A DNA stretch of 64,000 bases from Bacillus sp. S/N-304-OC-R1 (GTDB lineage: Bacteria > Bacillota > Bacilli > Bacillales > Cytobacillaceae): the NCBI RefSeq assembly GCF_019749375.1, contig NZ_JACWFE010000001.1, positions 62,001-126,000 on the forward strand. Direction: 5' to 3'. Below the pieces are notes generated by a model. It was not told the origin of the DNA. It searched no databases and worked only from the letters and a program-made list of their open reading frames with translations. Shown piece by piece: positions 55,752 to 63,787 of the stretch. Every line of letters begins with the position of its first letter. The stretch's first letter is position 1. The position numbers and the translations under genes are program-made.

Positions 55752-56156
55752 ATGGATCATTTATTGTGCACTCAATTTGCAAAAATACTGAACGGAAATG
55801 GGAAATTGAACAACGGTGTTTGTTCTGTAGAAATGCAGCGGGATTTTAAAGTTTCCGTTCAGGGACGGCTTACATCATCAGTCGTTCCTGCAGGCGTTTC
55901 TTTTGAAGCTTTAGATCACGAAGGGAACGCATTAAATTTGGCAGAAATCGCTATTCTAGAAGAGGAAATTCCGGGGTTTATGCATGCTGTTGTCGGGCAA
56001 GGCATTATTGTTAGCGCACTTCATAACCATTGGGTATTTACAAAGCCAAATATATTATATATTCATCTGCAATCTGTTGAACCTCCATTAAATTTTGCTA
56101 ATAAACTTGCCTATGCTTTTCATGCATTAAAAAGCAAGCCGATTAGAAAAGAGTAG
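55752..56156 (+). CDS. DUF1259 family protein (LppY/LpqO-like)
   Basis: The 134-residue protein starts at ATG 55752 with AAAAGGAGGG ahead. It contains GVCSVEMQRDFKVSVQGRLT, the AEIAILEEEIPGFMHAV segment and VSALHNHWVFTKPNILYIHL, matching one repeat of the DUF1259 family (LppY/LpqO of mycobacteria). The ALHNH-x8-P-x-I-x-Y-x-H block has clustered histidines that could bind metal. No signal peptide is seen. Function unknown; in Bacilli it usually occurs as a single small protein. Confidence 0.8.
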   Translation: MDHLLCTQFAKILNGNGKLNNGVCSVEMQRDFKVSVQGRLTSSVVPAGVSFEALDHEGNALNLAEIAILEEEIPGFMHAVVGQGIIVSALHNHWVFTKPNILYIHLQSVEPPLNFANKLAYAFHALKSKPIRKE

Positions 56157-56277
56157 ATCAATAGTGTATGACAAGAATTTTCTCCAAAAGTGTGATAAAA
56201 TTTCTGCAATGCTATACAAGTACAGATAAAGAATGTATAGCTATTATTAAGATTCAATTTAAATGGAGAGTGTAATC

Positions 56278-57198
56278 ATGCTAAAACGATTGACGAAATG
56301 GATGATCATTGGATTTGTTTTCTTATTCGCAGCTAATATTGGAACGGTTGCGCTCGCATCTAATGGTAATACTGATGATGAGGAAAGTATTAACGAAAAA
56401 TTTGGGCTCCCAATCGTTGTGTATGGTGAAAAACTGTCACCTGCTCAAAAGGAAGAGGTGCGGAAATTACTAGGAGTAAATGACACAAGCAAAGTAACTG
56501 AAATAACAGTAACTGGCGATGATCTTGTCACCTACATCAAAGGGGACAGGCATGCAAATATGTATTCTTCAGCAAAGATTACTCGCAAGGAACCAGGAGA
56601 AGGTCTAGTCATTAAACAAGTTACCCCAGAAAATATTACCGAAGTAACAGATGAAATGTATGCAAATGCTCTTTTAACTGCGGGTATTCAAGATGCCGTT
56701 GTTGAAGTTGCCTCTCCTGTTAAGGTTTCAGGACATTCTGCTTTAGTTGGTATTTATAAAGCTTATGATGAAGGAAATGGAGAAGGTTTAAATACTGAGC
56801 ATACTGAAGTCGCTAATGAAGAGCTCAATTTGGCTACTCAATTAGCAAAAAAAGACGGCATGGATCAGGACAAAGTCACAGAACTTCTGACAGAAATAAA
56901 AAAAGAAATTGCCAATCAAAAGCCAGCAACGAAGGAAGATATTGAACGAATTATTAATGAACAAGTAGAGAAGCTTGAGATTCAGCTGAGTGACCAAGAT
57001 CGACAGCTGCTAATCGATTTATTCGAAAAAATGCGCAGTTTAAATATTAATTTCGATAATGTACAGTCGCAGTTAGAGAATATTTCGAAAGACATAAAAC
57101 AGCGTATTGAAGAAGCTGTTGGCGATAAAGGATTTCTGCAAGCTATTTCTGATTTTTTTAAGAATTTAATTGAAAGCATTAAAAGCATTTTCTCATAA
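56278..57198 (+). CDS. DUF1002 family exported protein (YpuA-like)
   Basis: The 306-residue protein has a signal peptide (about 1-24, ending ALAS) and a DUF1002 domain: GLPIVVYGEKLSPAQKEEVR, VTGDDLVTYIKGDRHANMYS, SSAKITRKEPGEGLV and an ASPVKVSGHSALVGIYKAYD segment. The C-terminal third is helical with INEQVEKLEIQLSDQDRQLL and ends SDFFKNLIESIKSIFS, possibly an amphipathic membrane contact. It resembles B. subtilis YpuA, whose function is unknown. ATG 56278 is preferred over the in-frame ATG five codons earlier. Confidence 0.88.
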   Translation: MLKRLTKWMIIGFVFLFAANIGTVALASNGNTDDEESINEKFGLPIVVYGEKLSPAQKEEVRKLLGVNDTSKVTEITVTGDDLVTYIKGDRHANMYSSAKITRKEPGEGLVIKQVTPENITEVTDEMYANALLTAGIQDAVVEVASPVKVSGHSALVGIYKAYDEGNGEGLNTEHTEVANEELNLATQLAKKDGMDQDKVTELLTEIKKEIANQKPATKEDIERIINEQVEKLEIQLSDQDRQLLIDLFEKMRSLNINFDNVQSQLENISKDIKQRIEEAVGDKGFLQAISDFFKNLIESIKSIFS

Positions 57199-57202
57199 TA
57201 AT

Positions 57203-57233
57203 TAGGACCTCCAAATATGGGGGTCCTTTCATT
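57203..57233. terminator. Terminator between the DUF1002 gene and the minus-strand gene
   Basis: AGGACCTCC (57204-57212) pairs with GG(G)GGTCCTT, followed by T-rich sequence. Confidence 0.75.
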
Positions 57234-57235
57234 TT

Positions 57236-57598
57236 TTATTCACCTGTTAGTTCGGGAAATTTAATTGGAGTATTTAATGCGTAATGATCCCGGTAAGAAC
57301 GATAAGATACAACAGGAGTGTTTTCGGATTGGACGTCTAACTGCAGAATATATGAACCTCTGCATTCAAGATAATAACGAACCCCATCTTTCTTCAATTC
57401 ATAAAATTGAATGGCCCTCCCAAGAAGTTCTTTCCTCCATTTCTGCGTATCAGGGTGATTGCGGATAAAATCAGCTAACTGTACTACTGTTGTGGATGAT
57501 GTTCCAGTCAATGTAAAAATTCTTTCTTTCACAAGAGCAGATGTGGAATGTAAGGTTGTTTTTGCTTTGTGTAAAAACTTATCAAAAATGCGGTTCAT
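57236..57598 (-). CDS. Hypothetical protein, 120 aa
   Basis: This basic, soluble protein has AAGGAGATAAGC before ATG 57598. It starts MNRIFDKFLHKAKTTLHSTS and contains TVVQLADFIRNHPDTQKWRK, AIQFYELKKDGVRYYLECRG and YRSYRDHYALNTPI. It is probably a helix followed by a beta sheet. No family is recognised. It is transcribed divergently from des. Confidence 0.65.
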   Translation of the reverse strand: MNRIFDKFLHKAKTTLHSTSALVKERIFTLTGTSSTTVVQLADFIRNHPDTQKWRKELLGRAIQFYELKKDGVRYYLECRGSYILQLDVQSENTPVVSYRSYRDHYALNTPIKFPELTGE

Positions 57599-57629
57599 TG
57601 CTTATCTCCTTTGGAAATTATTTACTCAG

Positions 57630-57669
57630 ACCATGACATTTATCATGGTTTGTGCATGACACGTATGTC
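57630..57669 (+). promoter_or_regulatory. DesR operator candidate (two tandem sites) upstream of des
   Basis: Site 1 is a perfect inverted repeat, ACCATGA (57630-57636) with TCATGGT (57643-57649). Site 2 (57655-57669) begins with the same CATGACA and contains GACA-CGTA-TGTC. The two CATGACA copies are 23 bases apart, about two helical turns. They lie just upstream of the -35 box, as the two DesR sites do in B. subtilis. Confidence 0.65.
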
Positions 57670-57698
57670 TTCAAATCTTTTTTTGAATTTTTTATAAT
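57670..57698 (+). promoter_or_regulatory. Putative sigma-A promoter of des
   Basis: TTCAAA (57670-57675) and TATAAT (57693-57698) are spaced by 17 bases. The weak -35 box fits an activator-dependent promoter. Confidence 0.65.
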
Positions 57699-57729
57699 TA
57701 AAAAAAACGAGAGGAAGGATACCATTAAT

Positions 57730-58752
57730 ATGACCAAACAAAAGCAAATTCATTTAAAAAAACAAATGGCTCCTTACGAAAAATCTGATGTTCAGGCAAG
57801 TGTTTGGCAAATAATAAATACCATAATTCCTTTTTTCTTATTATGGTTTCTGGCATATAAAAGCTTATCTATATCTTACATCATAACATTAGCAATAGCT
57901 GTAATCGCTGCTGGTTTCTTAATTCGAATCTTTATTATTTTTCATGATTGCTGCCACCACTCTTTCTTTAAAAATCGAACCGCGAATAAAATTATCGGTA
58001 CGATTACAGGGATAATCACTGTTTTTCCTTTCAGTCAATGGCAACACGATCACTCTGTTCATCATGCCACAAGCAGTAATTTGGATAAGCGTGGGGTAGG
58101 TGATATTTGGATGCTGACTGTGGATGAATATATTGCAGCATCCTTCTGGCAGCGTGTCGGATATCGTTTATATCGAAATCCAATTATTATGTTCGGATTT
58201 GGTCCTATTTACCAATTTTTGATTGTGAATCGTTTTAACAGAAAGGGAGCACGAGTAAATGAACGGATCAATACGTATTTAACAAACGTCTCTATCGTCA
58301 TTTTGTACAGCTTAATGTGCTGGGCAATAGGCTGGGAAGCATTTGTACTTGTTCAGGGTCCTATTTTCTTAATCTCAGGCGCTGCTGGAATATGGCTATT
58401 TTATGTTCAGCATACATTTGAAGATTCGTATTTTGAAGAGGATGAAAATTGGGAATACGTAAAGGCTGCTGTTGAAGGAAGTTCCTTTTACAAGCTTCCA
58501 AAACTTCTTCAATGGTTAACAGGGAATATTGGATACCATCATGTACATCATTTAAGCCCAAGAGTCCCGAACTATAAACTAGAGGAAGCCCACAATAATA
58601 CAGAACCGTTACGCAATGTTCCAACTGTTACTTTAAAAACAAGCTTATCAGCGCTTCGATTTAAACTTTGGGATGAGCTTAATAAAACGTTTGTCACTTA
58701 TAAAGAAGCTTCTAATTATATGAAGAACAGAAACAAAAAAGAAATCGCTTAA
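57730..58752 (+). CDS. des: Phospholipid fatty acid desaturase
   Basis: The 340-residue acyl-lipid desaturase has about four membrane helices and the three histidine boxes HDCCHH, HDHSVHH and HHVHH. It adds a cis double bond to membrane phospholipid acyl chains in the cold. ATG 57730 has GAGGAAGG ahead; the frame upstream crosses the promoter and is not coding. Its direct neighbours are desK and desR, giving the same cold-sensing unit as in B. subtilis. Confidence 0.96.
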   Translation: MTKQKQIHLKKQMAPYEKSDVQASVWQIINTIIPFFLLWFLAYKSLSISYIITLAIAVIAAGFLIRIFIIFHDCCHHSFFKNRTANKIIGTITGIITVFPFSQWQHDHSVHHATSSNLDKRGVGDIWMLTVDEYIAASFWQRVGYRLYRNPIIMFGFGPIYQFLIVNRFNRKGARVNERINTYLTNVSIVILYSLMCWAIGWEAFVLVQGPIFLISGAAGIWLFYVQHTFEDSYFEEDENWEYVKAAVEGSSFYKLPKLLQWLTGNIGYHHVHHLSPRVPNYKLEEAHNNTEPLRNVPTVTLKTSLSALRFKLWDELNKTFVTYKEASNYMKNRNKKEIA

Positions 58753-58757
58753 TTTCT

Positions 58758-58805
58758 TAAAAGGCGAGGACTCATTCATAATAAATGAGAACCTTGCCTT
58801 TTTTA
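58758..58805 (+). terminator. Intrinsic terminator of des
   Basis: AAAAGGC...GG-CTCATT pairs with AATGAG-CC...GCCTTTT (58759-58804), separating des from desKR. Confidence 0.8.
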
Positions 58806-58852
58806 TGTTAGAATTAAGTTGTATCATAAAGACTCACAATTAGAGGTCAACT

Positions 58853-59989
58853 ATGCTAAAAAAATATTTAACACAGTTAAAAAGTTCAGGAATCTCTCCA
58901 TATATTTGGAGTGTTTTTAGTATCTTGCCTTTTTATTTTATATTTCAATCTTCATCCACCATTGACATTATTATTGGATTAATCCTGACCATACTCTTTT
59001 TTATCACCTATCGGCTAGCGTTTATTTCAAAAAAATGGCCAGTGTATTTATGGACCTGTATTTTGATCGGCATTTCGATCACGATGACCGTTCATTTTCA
59101 ATTTGTTTATTTTGCATTTTATATTGCGTATTACAATGGAAATATCAAAAATCGCATTGCTTTTCTAACACTGTATATTATTCATTTAGTAGCTACGACG
59201 ATATCCATTAACTTTAATTTAATTCTTAGAGACGAGCTTTTCTTAAAGCAGCTGCCTTTTATCATCATTATTTGGATAAGTGTGATTCTATTGCCATTTA
59301 ACTTATACAATAAGAAAAAACAAGAAAAGCTAGAGGAACAATTGGAAGTTGCGAATAAAAGAATTTCAGAACTCGTCAAGCAAGAGGAACGGCAGCGTAT
59401 TGCCCGTGATCTGCATGATACGCTAGGACAAAAGCTATCACTCATTGGGCTTAAAAGTGACTTAGCAAGAAGACTAGTGTATAAAGATCCAGAGCAGGCA
59501 CGCAATGAAATGAAGGATGTACAGCAGACAGCGAGGACTGCATTAAATGAAGTCCGAAAAATGGTTTCACAAATGAGAGGAATTAGAATAAAAGAAGAGA
59601 TTGTGCTGATAAAACAAATTCTTGCTGCAGCGCAGATTGAATTTATTTGCGAGACAGAATTGAAGTTTTCAAACATTTCAATTTTCCTCGAAAATATATT
59701 AAGCATGTGTATGAAGGAAGCTGTGACAAATGTTGTAAAACATAGCAAGGCGACGGTCTGCCAAATAAGCTTCGAGCAAACATTAAATGAAATCTGTATT
59801 AAAATTGAAGATAACGGAATTGGCATCGGGAATAATTATGAACTTTCTAAAGGTAATGGATTACTCGGAATTAAAGAGAGACTGGAGTTTGTTAACGGCA
59901 GTCTTGAAATATCTGACAATAATGGAACAGCCATAATAATGAAGGTTCCAAATGTGATCAAGCAGACAGATAAGGAGGAGCATTCATGA
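58853..59989 (+). CDS. desK: Thermosensor histidine kinase DesK
   Basis: The 378-residue kinase has about five N-terminal membrane helices (1-150), a coiled linker (QEKLEEQLEVANKRISEL) and a HisKA_3 domain with ERQRIARDLHDTLGQKLS. The phosphoacceptor is His188, the same number as in B. subtilis DesK. The HATPase domain includes IEDNGIGIG and GNGLLGIKERL. DesK senses membrane thickness and order: it is a kinase for DesR in the cold and a phosphatase when warm. Overlaps desR by four bases. Confidence 0.95.
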   Translation: MLKKYLTQLKSSGISPYIWSVFSILPFYFIFQSSSTIDIIIGLILTILFFITYRLAFISKKWPVYLWTCILIGISITMTVHFQFVYFAFYIAYYNGNIKNRIAFLTLYIIHLVATTISINFNLILRDELFLKQLPFIIIIWISVILLPFNLYNKKKQEKLEEQLEVANKRISELVKQEERQRIARDLHDTLGQKLSLIGLKSDLARRLVYKDPEQARNEMKDVQQTARTALNEVRKMVSQMRGIRIKEEIVLIKQILAAAQIEFICETELKFSNISIFLENILSMCMKEAVTNVVKHSKATVCQISFEQTLNEICIKIEDNGIGIGNNYELSKGNGLLGIKERLEFVNGSLEISDNNGTAIIMKVPNVIKQTDKEEHS

Positions 59990-60585
59990 TTCGAATTGTC
60001 ATTGCAGAAGATCAGCGTATGATGCTGGGGGCGTTAGGCTCACTACTCAATTTAGAAGAGGATATGGAAGTAATAGGGAAAGCGAGCAATGGGGAAGAAG
60101 CTGTCACACTCGTAAGACAGCATAAACCAGATGTATGTATCATGGATATTGAAATGCCAGGAAAAAGCGGCCTTGAGGCAGCCGAAGAGCTAAAAGAGTT
60201 TGGCTGCAAGGTCATCATCCTAACTACTTTTGCACGGACAGGATATTTTCAAAGAGCATTACGAGCTGGAGTGAGAGGCTATCTGCTTAAAGACAGTCCA
60301 AGTGAAGAGCTAGCAGATTCGATCCGTACTGTGATGACTGGGAGAAGAATATTTGCTCCAGAGCTAATGGATGATGTATATAATGAGGAAAACCCCTTAA
60401 CTGAAAGAGAAAAAGCTGTGCTAGAACTTGTTGCTGATGGTAAGAATACGAAAGAAATCGCAGATGAACTAAGCATTAAAACAGGAACTGTTCGAAATTA
60501 TATTTCACAGATTTTAGATAAGCTTGAAGTAAAAAATAGAATTGAAGCGATTACACAATCAAAGGAAAAGGGATGGTTCAAGTAG
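59986..60585 (+). CDS. desR: Response regulator DesR (NarL/FixJ family)
   Basis: The 199-residue regulator has the phosphoacceptor Asp54 (CIMDIEMPGKSG, as in B. subtilis DesR), conserved Thr and Lys (LTTFAR, YLLKDSP) and a LuxR-type HTH (LTEREKAVLELVADGKNTKE, GTVRNYISQILDKL). Phosphorylated DesR activates des; the candidate sites are at 57630-57669. The start overlaps desK by ATGA with GGAGGAG ahead. Confidence 0.96.
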   Translation: MIRIVIAEDQRMMLGALGSLLNLEEDMEVIGKASNGEEAVTLVRQHKPDVCIMDIEMPGKSGLEAAEELKEFGCKVIILTTFARTGYFQRALRAGVRGYLLKDSPSEELADSIRTVMTGRRIFAPELMDDVYNEENPLTEREKAVLELVADGKNTKEIADELSIKTGTVRNYISQILDKLEVKNRIEAITQSKEKGWFK

Positions 60586-60800
60586 TGGTTAAAGGTTCAA
60601 TGCAAATTTTTTAAAAAGTTTGTAAAAACCTCTCGACAAATCACTATAAATTGTCGGATAATTATAATTACAATCACTCGCATAAAAAATTATATAAAAA
60701 TATTATTAATGTATCTTTAGTCTAACTAAGGAAATTTTTTTTAGTGATTGAATTAATCATTTAAAGCGACAAAGCAAATAAAAAGGCAGGGAAATGAAGG
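60586..60800. promoter_or_regulatory. Leader/promoter region of the aminotransferase gene
   Basis: This 215-base AT-rich gap has no gene. CGACAA (60634-60639) and TTGTCG (60651-60656) form an inverted repeat. AATTTTTTAAAAAGT (60605-60619) matches a CodY box at 12 of 15 positions, which is weak in such AT-rich DNA. A terminator for desR is not obvious. Confidence 0.35.
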
Positions 60801-61871
60801 ATGACAGACCAACAGATCAAAATTAACTTAGCTGAAACAAGAAAAGAAAAGCCAGCATTTGATAAACTTAAATTTGGAAGAACCTTCACAGACCATATGT
60901 TTATTATGGATTACACCGAAGGAAAAGGCTGGCATGATCCAAGAATTGTTCCATATCAACCTCTAACTTTAGACCCTGCAGCCACTATTTTTCATTATGG
61001 ACAGACTGTATTTGAAGGGTTAAAAGCCTATTTAACGAAGGATGAAAAAGTTTTTTTATTTAGGCCAAATAAAAATTTTGAACGCTTAAACCGATCAAGC
61101 GCTCGCTTGTGCATGCCAGAGCTTGACGAGGAATTTGCAGTGGAAGCATTAAAAGAATTAATTCGAGTAGAACGGGACTGGATCCCTAACCTAGAAGGTA
61201 CATCCTTATACATTCGTCCGTTTATTATTTCTACTGAAGTCCACTTAGGGGTATCTGCCTCTTTAACATACCAATTTATCATTATTCTTTCACCAGTTGG
61301 TGCTTACTATAAAGAAGGCATTAACCCAGTAAAAATTTCTGTTGAAACAGAGTATGTTCGTGCAGTTCAAGGTGGTACCGGAAATGCTAAAACAGCAGGA
61401 AATTATGCTGGCAGCTTAAAAGCACAAGAGGAATCAAGCAAATCTGGTTATTCACAAGTTCTTTGGCTGGATGGAAAAGAAAAAAAATATATCGAAGAAG
61501 TTGGCAGTATGAACGTCTTCTTTAAAATAAATGGAGAGATTGTTACTCCAGAACTGAATGGCAGTATTTTACAAGGGGTAACCCGTGATTCTATCATTCA
61601 TTTATTAAAGCATTGGAACTTACCAGTAGTGGAACGGAAAATTTCAATGGATGAAGTTTATCAAGCAAGCTTAGACGGAACTCTAGAAGAAGCATTTGGA
61701 ACTGGAACAGCTGCAGTTATTTCTCCAATTGGCGAGCTATTCTGGAAAAACGAAAAAATGATTGTAAATAACGGAGAAACTGGCACATTAACTAAAAAAC
61801 TTTATGATACATTAACTGGAATTCAAAACGGGACGCAGCCTGATCCATTTGGCTGGTGTGTGGAAGTATAA
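60801..61871 (+). CDS. ilvE: Branched-chain amino acid aminotransferase
   Basis: The 356-residue PLP enzyme (class IV) interconverts leucine, isoleucine and valine with their keto acids. Landmarks are FGRTFTDHMFIMDY, HYGQTVFEGLKAY, the PLP lysine in GTGNAKTAGNYAGSL, WLDGKEKKYIEEVGSMNVFF and AFGTGTAAVISPIG. Length matches B. subtilis YbgE/YwaA. GGCAGGGA precedes the ATG. It is a single-gene unit. Confidence 0.96.
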   Translation: MTDQQIKINLAETRKEKPAFDKLKFGRTFTDHMFIMDYTEGKGWHDPRIVPYQPLTLDPAATIFHYGQTVFEGLKAYLTKDEKVFLFRPNKNFERLNRSSARLCMPELDEEFAVEALKELIRVERDWIPNLEGTSLYIRPFIISTEVHLGVSASLTYQFIIILSPVGAYYKEGINPVKISVETEYVRAVQGGTGNAKTAGNYAGSLKAQEESSKSGYSQVLWLDGKEKKYIEEVGSMNVFFKINGEIVTPELNGSILQGVTRDSIIHLLKHWNLPVVERKISMDEVYQASLDGTLEEAFGTGTAAVISPIGELFWKNEKMIVNNGETGTLTKKLYDTLTGIQNGTQPDPFGWCVEV

Positions 61872-61895
61872 GAACTGCTTTTGCAGTTCTTTTTA
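61870..61895 (+). terminator. Intrinsic terminator of ilvE
   Basis: AGAACTGC (61871-61878) pairs with GCAGTTCT (61883-61890) across TTTT, with a T tail. Confidence 0.85.
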
Positions 61896-61956
61896 CCTTT
61901 CTGGATAATTTTACTTGCAATAATCATTATTCATGCTATCCTATTAATAAATACAA

Positions 61957-62047
61957 ACACTAGGGGTGTCTTCAATAAGACTGAGATAGAACGTTCGTTC
62001 TGAACCCTCGGAACCTGATCTAGTTCATGCTGGCGTAGGGAAGTGGT
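61957..62047 (+). ncRNA. TPP riboswitch aptamer 1 (THI box)
   Basis: The conserved THI-box elements are in order: TAGGGGTG, GACTGAGAT, ACCCTCGGAACCTGATCT, and TTCATGCTGGCGTAGGGAAG. This copy has an extra small hairpin (AGAAC-GTTC-GTTCT) between CTGAGAT and ACCC, the optional P3a extension. Thiamin pyrophosphate binding should favour the terminator at 62072-62108. Confidence 0.95.
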
Positions 62048-62071
62048 TTTTCTGGTTGATTATGCTAACTC

Positions 62072-62108
62072 AACCCCCACTCTATAGTCATATGGAGTGG
62101 GGGTTTTA
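62072..62108 (+). terminator. Riboswitch-controlled terminator 1
   Basis: AACCCCCACTC (62072-62082) and GAGTGGGGGTT (62095-62105) form an 11-bp stem, then TTTATT. It is placed directly after aptamer 1. Confidence 0.9.
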
Positions 62109-62126
62109 TTAATTTAATAGTTTTTA

Positions 62127-62200
62127 TCTACTAGGGGCGCCCAAAAGGCTGAGATGAACCCTTGGAACCTGATCTAGGTCATGCTAGCGTAGGGAAGTAG
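62127..62200 (+). ncRNA. TPP riboswitch aptamer 2 (THI box)
   Basis: A second complete THI box with a minimal P3: TAGGGGCGCCC, GGCTGAGATGAACCC, TTGGAACCTGATCTAGGTC and ATGCTAGCGTAGGGAAGTAG. It lies about 80 bases after the first aptamer and upstream of its own terminator, so transcripts must pass two switches. Confidence 0.95.
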
Positions 62201-62233
62201 TTAATTATTACGGAAATACATACGTAATGGATT

Positions 62234-62266
62234 AACCGCTTCCTAATTAGGGAAGCGGTTTTTATT
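62234..62266 (+). terminator. Riboswitch-controlled terminator 2
   Basis: AACCGCTTCC (62234-62243) and GGAAGCGGTT (62251-62260) form a stem followed by TTTATTT. The arm ATTACG/CGTAAT around 62207-62228 may be part of the alternative fold. Confidence 0.88.
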
Positions 62267-62336
62267 TCCTCAAATTATTGTGTATTACTGAAATACAACA
62301 TAAAATATAAAACATTTTATCAGGAGGAGAATTTGA

Positions 62337-63026
62337 ATGGAAACTGTTAAAACAAAAAGATTTACAGAAAGGCTATTTGAAAACGTAAAGCCAATCTGGG
62401 ATAAAAACCACAGTCATCCTTTTGTTCAAGAACTGGGGAAGGGAGTTTTAGATGAAGAGAAATTTATTCACTATATGAAGCAGGACTATGTGTATTTAAT
62501 AGATTATTCTAAGCTGTTTGCAATTGGAGTCCTGAAAGCGCGTGACTTGGATATGATGGGGAAATTTGCACACATCCTTCATGAAACTTTGCATTTCGAG
62601 ATGGAGCTACACCGTCAATTTGCGGCTGAATTCGGAATTTCGCGAGAGGAATTAGAAGCGACGAAACCGACTCCTGTCAATTTAGCCTATACACGTTATA
62701 TGCTGAACGTTGCACAAAATGGCAATTTAGCTGAAGTCGTTTCTTGTCTCCTTCCATGTGCATGGGATTATTGGGAAATTGGGAAACTATTAAGAAAGCA
62801 ATACGGCAATGGACTTGCATCAAATCGTTATGCAAAATGGATCGAAACATATGATTCAGAAACATTTGGCGAAGGAGCGAAATGGTTAATTAATTTAATG
62901 GATGAGCTCGCTGAAGGAAAGCCAGAACGAGAACTTGCCGTGCTTGAAGAGCATTTTCAAATGACATCCAAATATGAATATTTATTCTGGGATATGAACT
63001 ATTACAAACAAGACTGGCCAATCTAA
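62337..63026 (+). CDS. tenA: Aminopyrimidine aminohydrolase / thiaminase II (TenA)
   Basis: The 229-residue helical enzyme salvages base-degraded thiamin by hydrolysing aminopyrimidines to HMP. It shows RLFENVKPIWDKNHSHPFVQ, YMKQDYVYLIDYSKLFAIG, the catalytic cysteine in SCLLPCAWDYWEIG and a catalytic Glu in SKYEYLFWDM. AGGAGGAG precedes ATG 62337. It is the first gene after the two TPP riboswitches and is followed by a transporter for the precursor. Confidence 0.96.
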   Translation: METVKTKRFTERLFENVKPIWDKNHSHPFVQELGKGVLDEEKFIHYMKQDYVYLIDYSKLFAIGVLKARDLDMMGKFAHILHETLHFEMELHRQFAAEFGISREELEATKPTPVNLAYTRYMLNVAQNGNLAEVVSCLLPCAWDYWEIGKLLRKQYGNGLASNRYAKWIETYDSETFGEGAKWLINLMDELAEGKPERELAVLEEHFQMTSKYEYLFWDMNYYKQDWPI

Positions 63027-63043
63027 AATAAGTTGGTGGAAAC

Positions 63044-63787
63044 ATGACACTTGAACTAAAAAATATATCCTATTCCTATAAAAAAGAAGAACTCGAGAAT
63101 AGCATCATTACAAATTTAAGTTTTAAAGTTAATCAAGGTGAATTTGTTTCTTTAATAGGAAGAAGCGGAACAGGAAAGAGTACACTTCTAAAATTGATTA
63201 CTGGTTTGATTAAACAGGATAAGGGAGAAATCCTTATTAATAATAAATCGATCACGCTTGGGGATGTTGGCTATATGCCCCAGCGTGATTTACTGCTACC
63301 ATGGCGGACAATTATAGAAAATATAATGATCTCAGCAGAAATTCAGAAAAATCTTCAACTCTCTAAGGAAGAAGCACGAACCTGGCTAGAGCGAGTAGGT
63401 TTACAGGAGTATGAAAATGCTCTTCCAAAACAGCTATCTGGGGGAATGAGACAAAGAGTTTCTTTTCTGAGGGCATTGTTAACAGGTAAAGAATTACTTT
63501 TGCTTGATGAACCTTTTGGAGCACTAGATTCTTTAACGAAAAAAGAAATGCAGGCTTGGCTCCTTTCCATATGGCAGGATTTAAATAAAACAGTATTATT
63601 TATAACTCATGATTTAGAAGAAGCATGTTTTTTAAGTGATCGAATTCTTCTGCTTTATCCTAATAAAAAAATCGAAGACATCACCGTTCATTTAAATCGA
63701 CCTCGTGAGATCAGCATGCTGCATAATCATGAGCTAATTACGTTAAGACAGAGCCTGGAGAAGAAGATCGCCTATGAGAAGATTTAA
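63044..63787 (+). CDS. thiZ: ABC transporter ATPase for thiamin precursor (ThiZ-like)
   Basis: The 247-residue ATPase is of the nitrate/taurine/HMP family. It has Walker A GRSGTGKST, a Q-loop in YMPQRDLLLPWRTI, signature LSGGMRQRVSFLRALL, Walker B LLLLDEPFGALD and a switch FITHDLEEA. It follows tenA by 17 bases and overlaps the permease gene by 14. In Bacilli the tenA-thiX-thiY-thiZ set imports N-formyl-aminomethylpyrimidine; the binding-protein gene must lie beyond the window. Confidence 0.9.
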   Translation: MTLELKNISYSYKKEELENSIITNLSFKVNQGEFVSLIGRSGTGKSTLLKLITGLIKQDKGEILINNKSITLGDVGYMPQRDLLLPWRTIIENIMISAEIQKNLQLSKEEARTWLERVGLQEYENALPKQLSGGMRQRVSFLRALLTGKELLLLDEPFGALDSLTKKEMQAWLLSIWQDLNKTVLFITHDLEEACFLSDRILLLYPNKKIEDITVHLNRPREISMLHNHELITLRQSLEKKIAYEKI

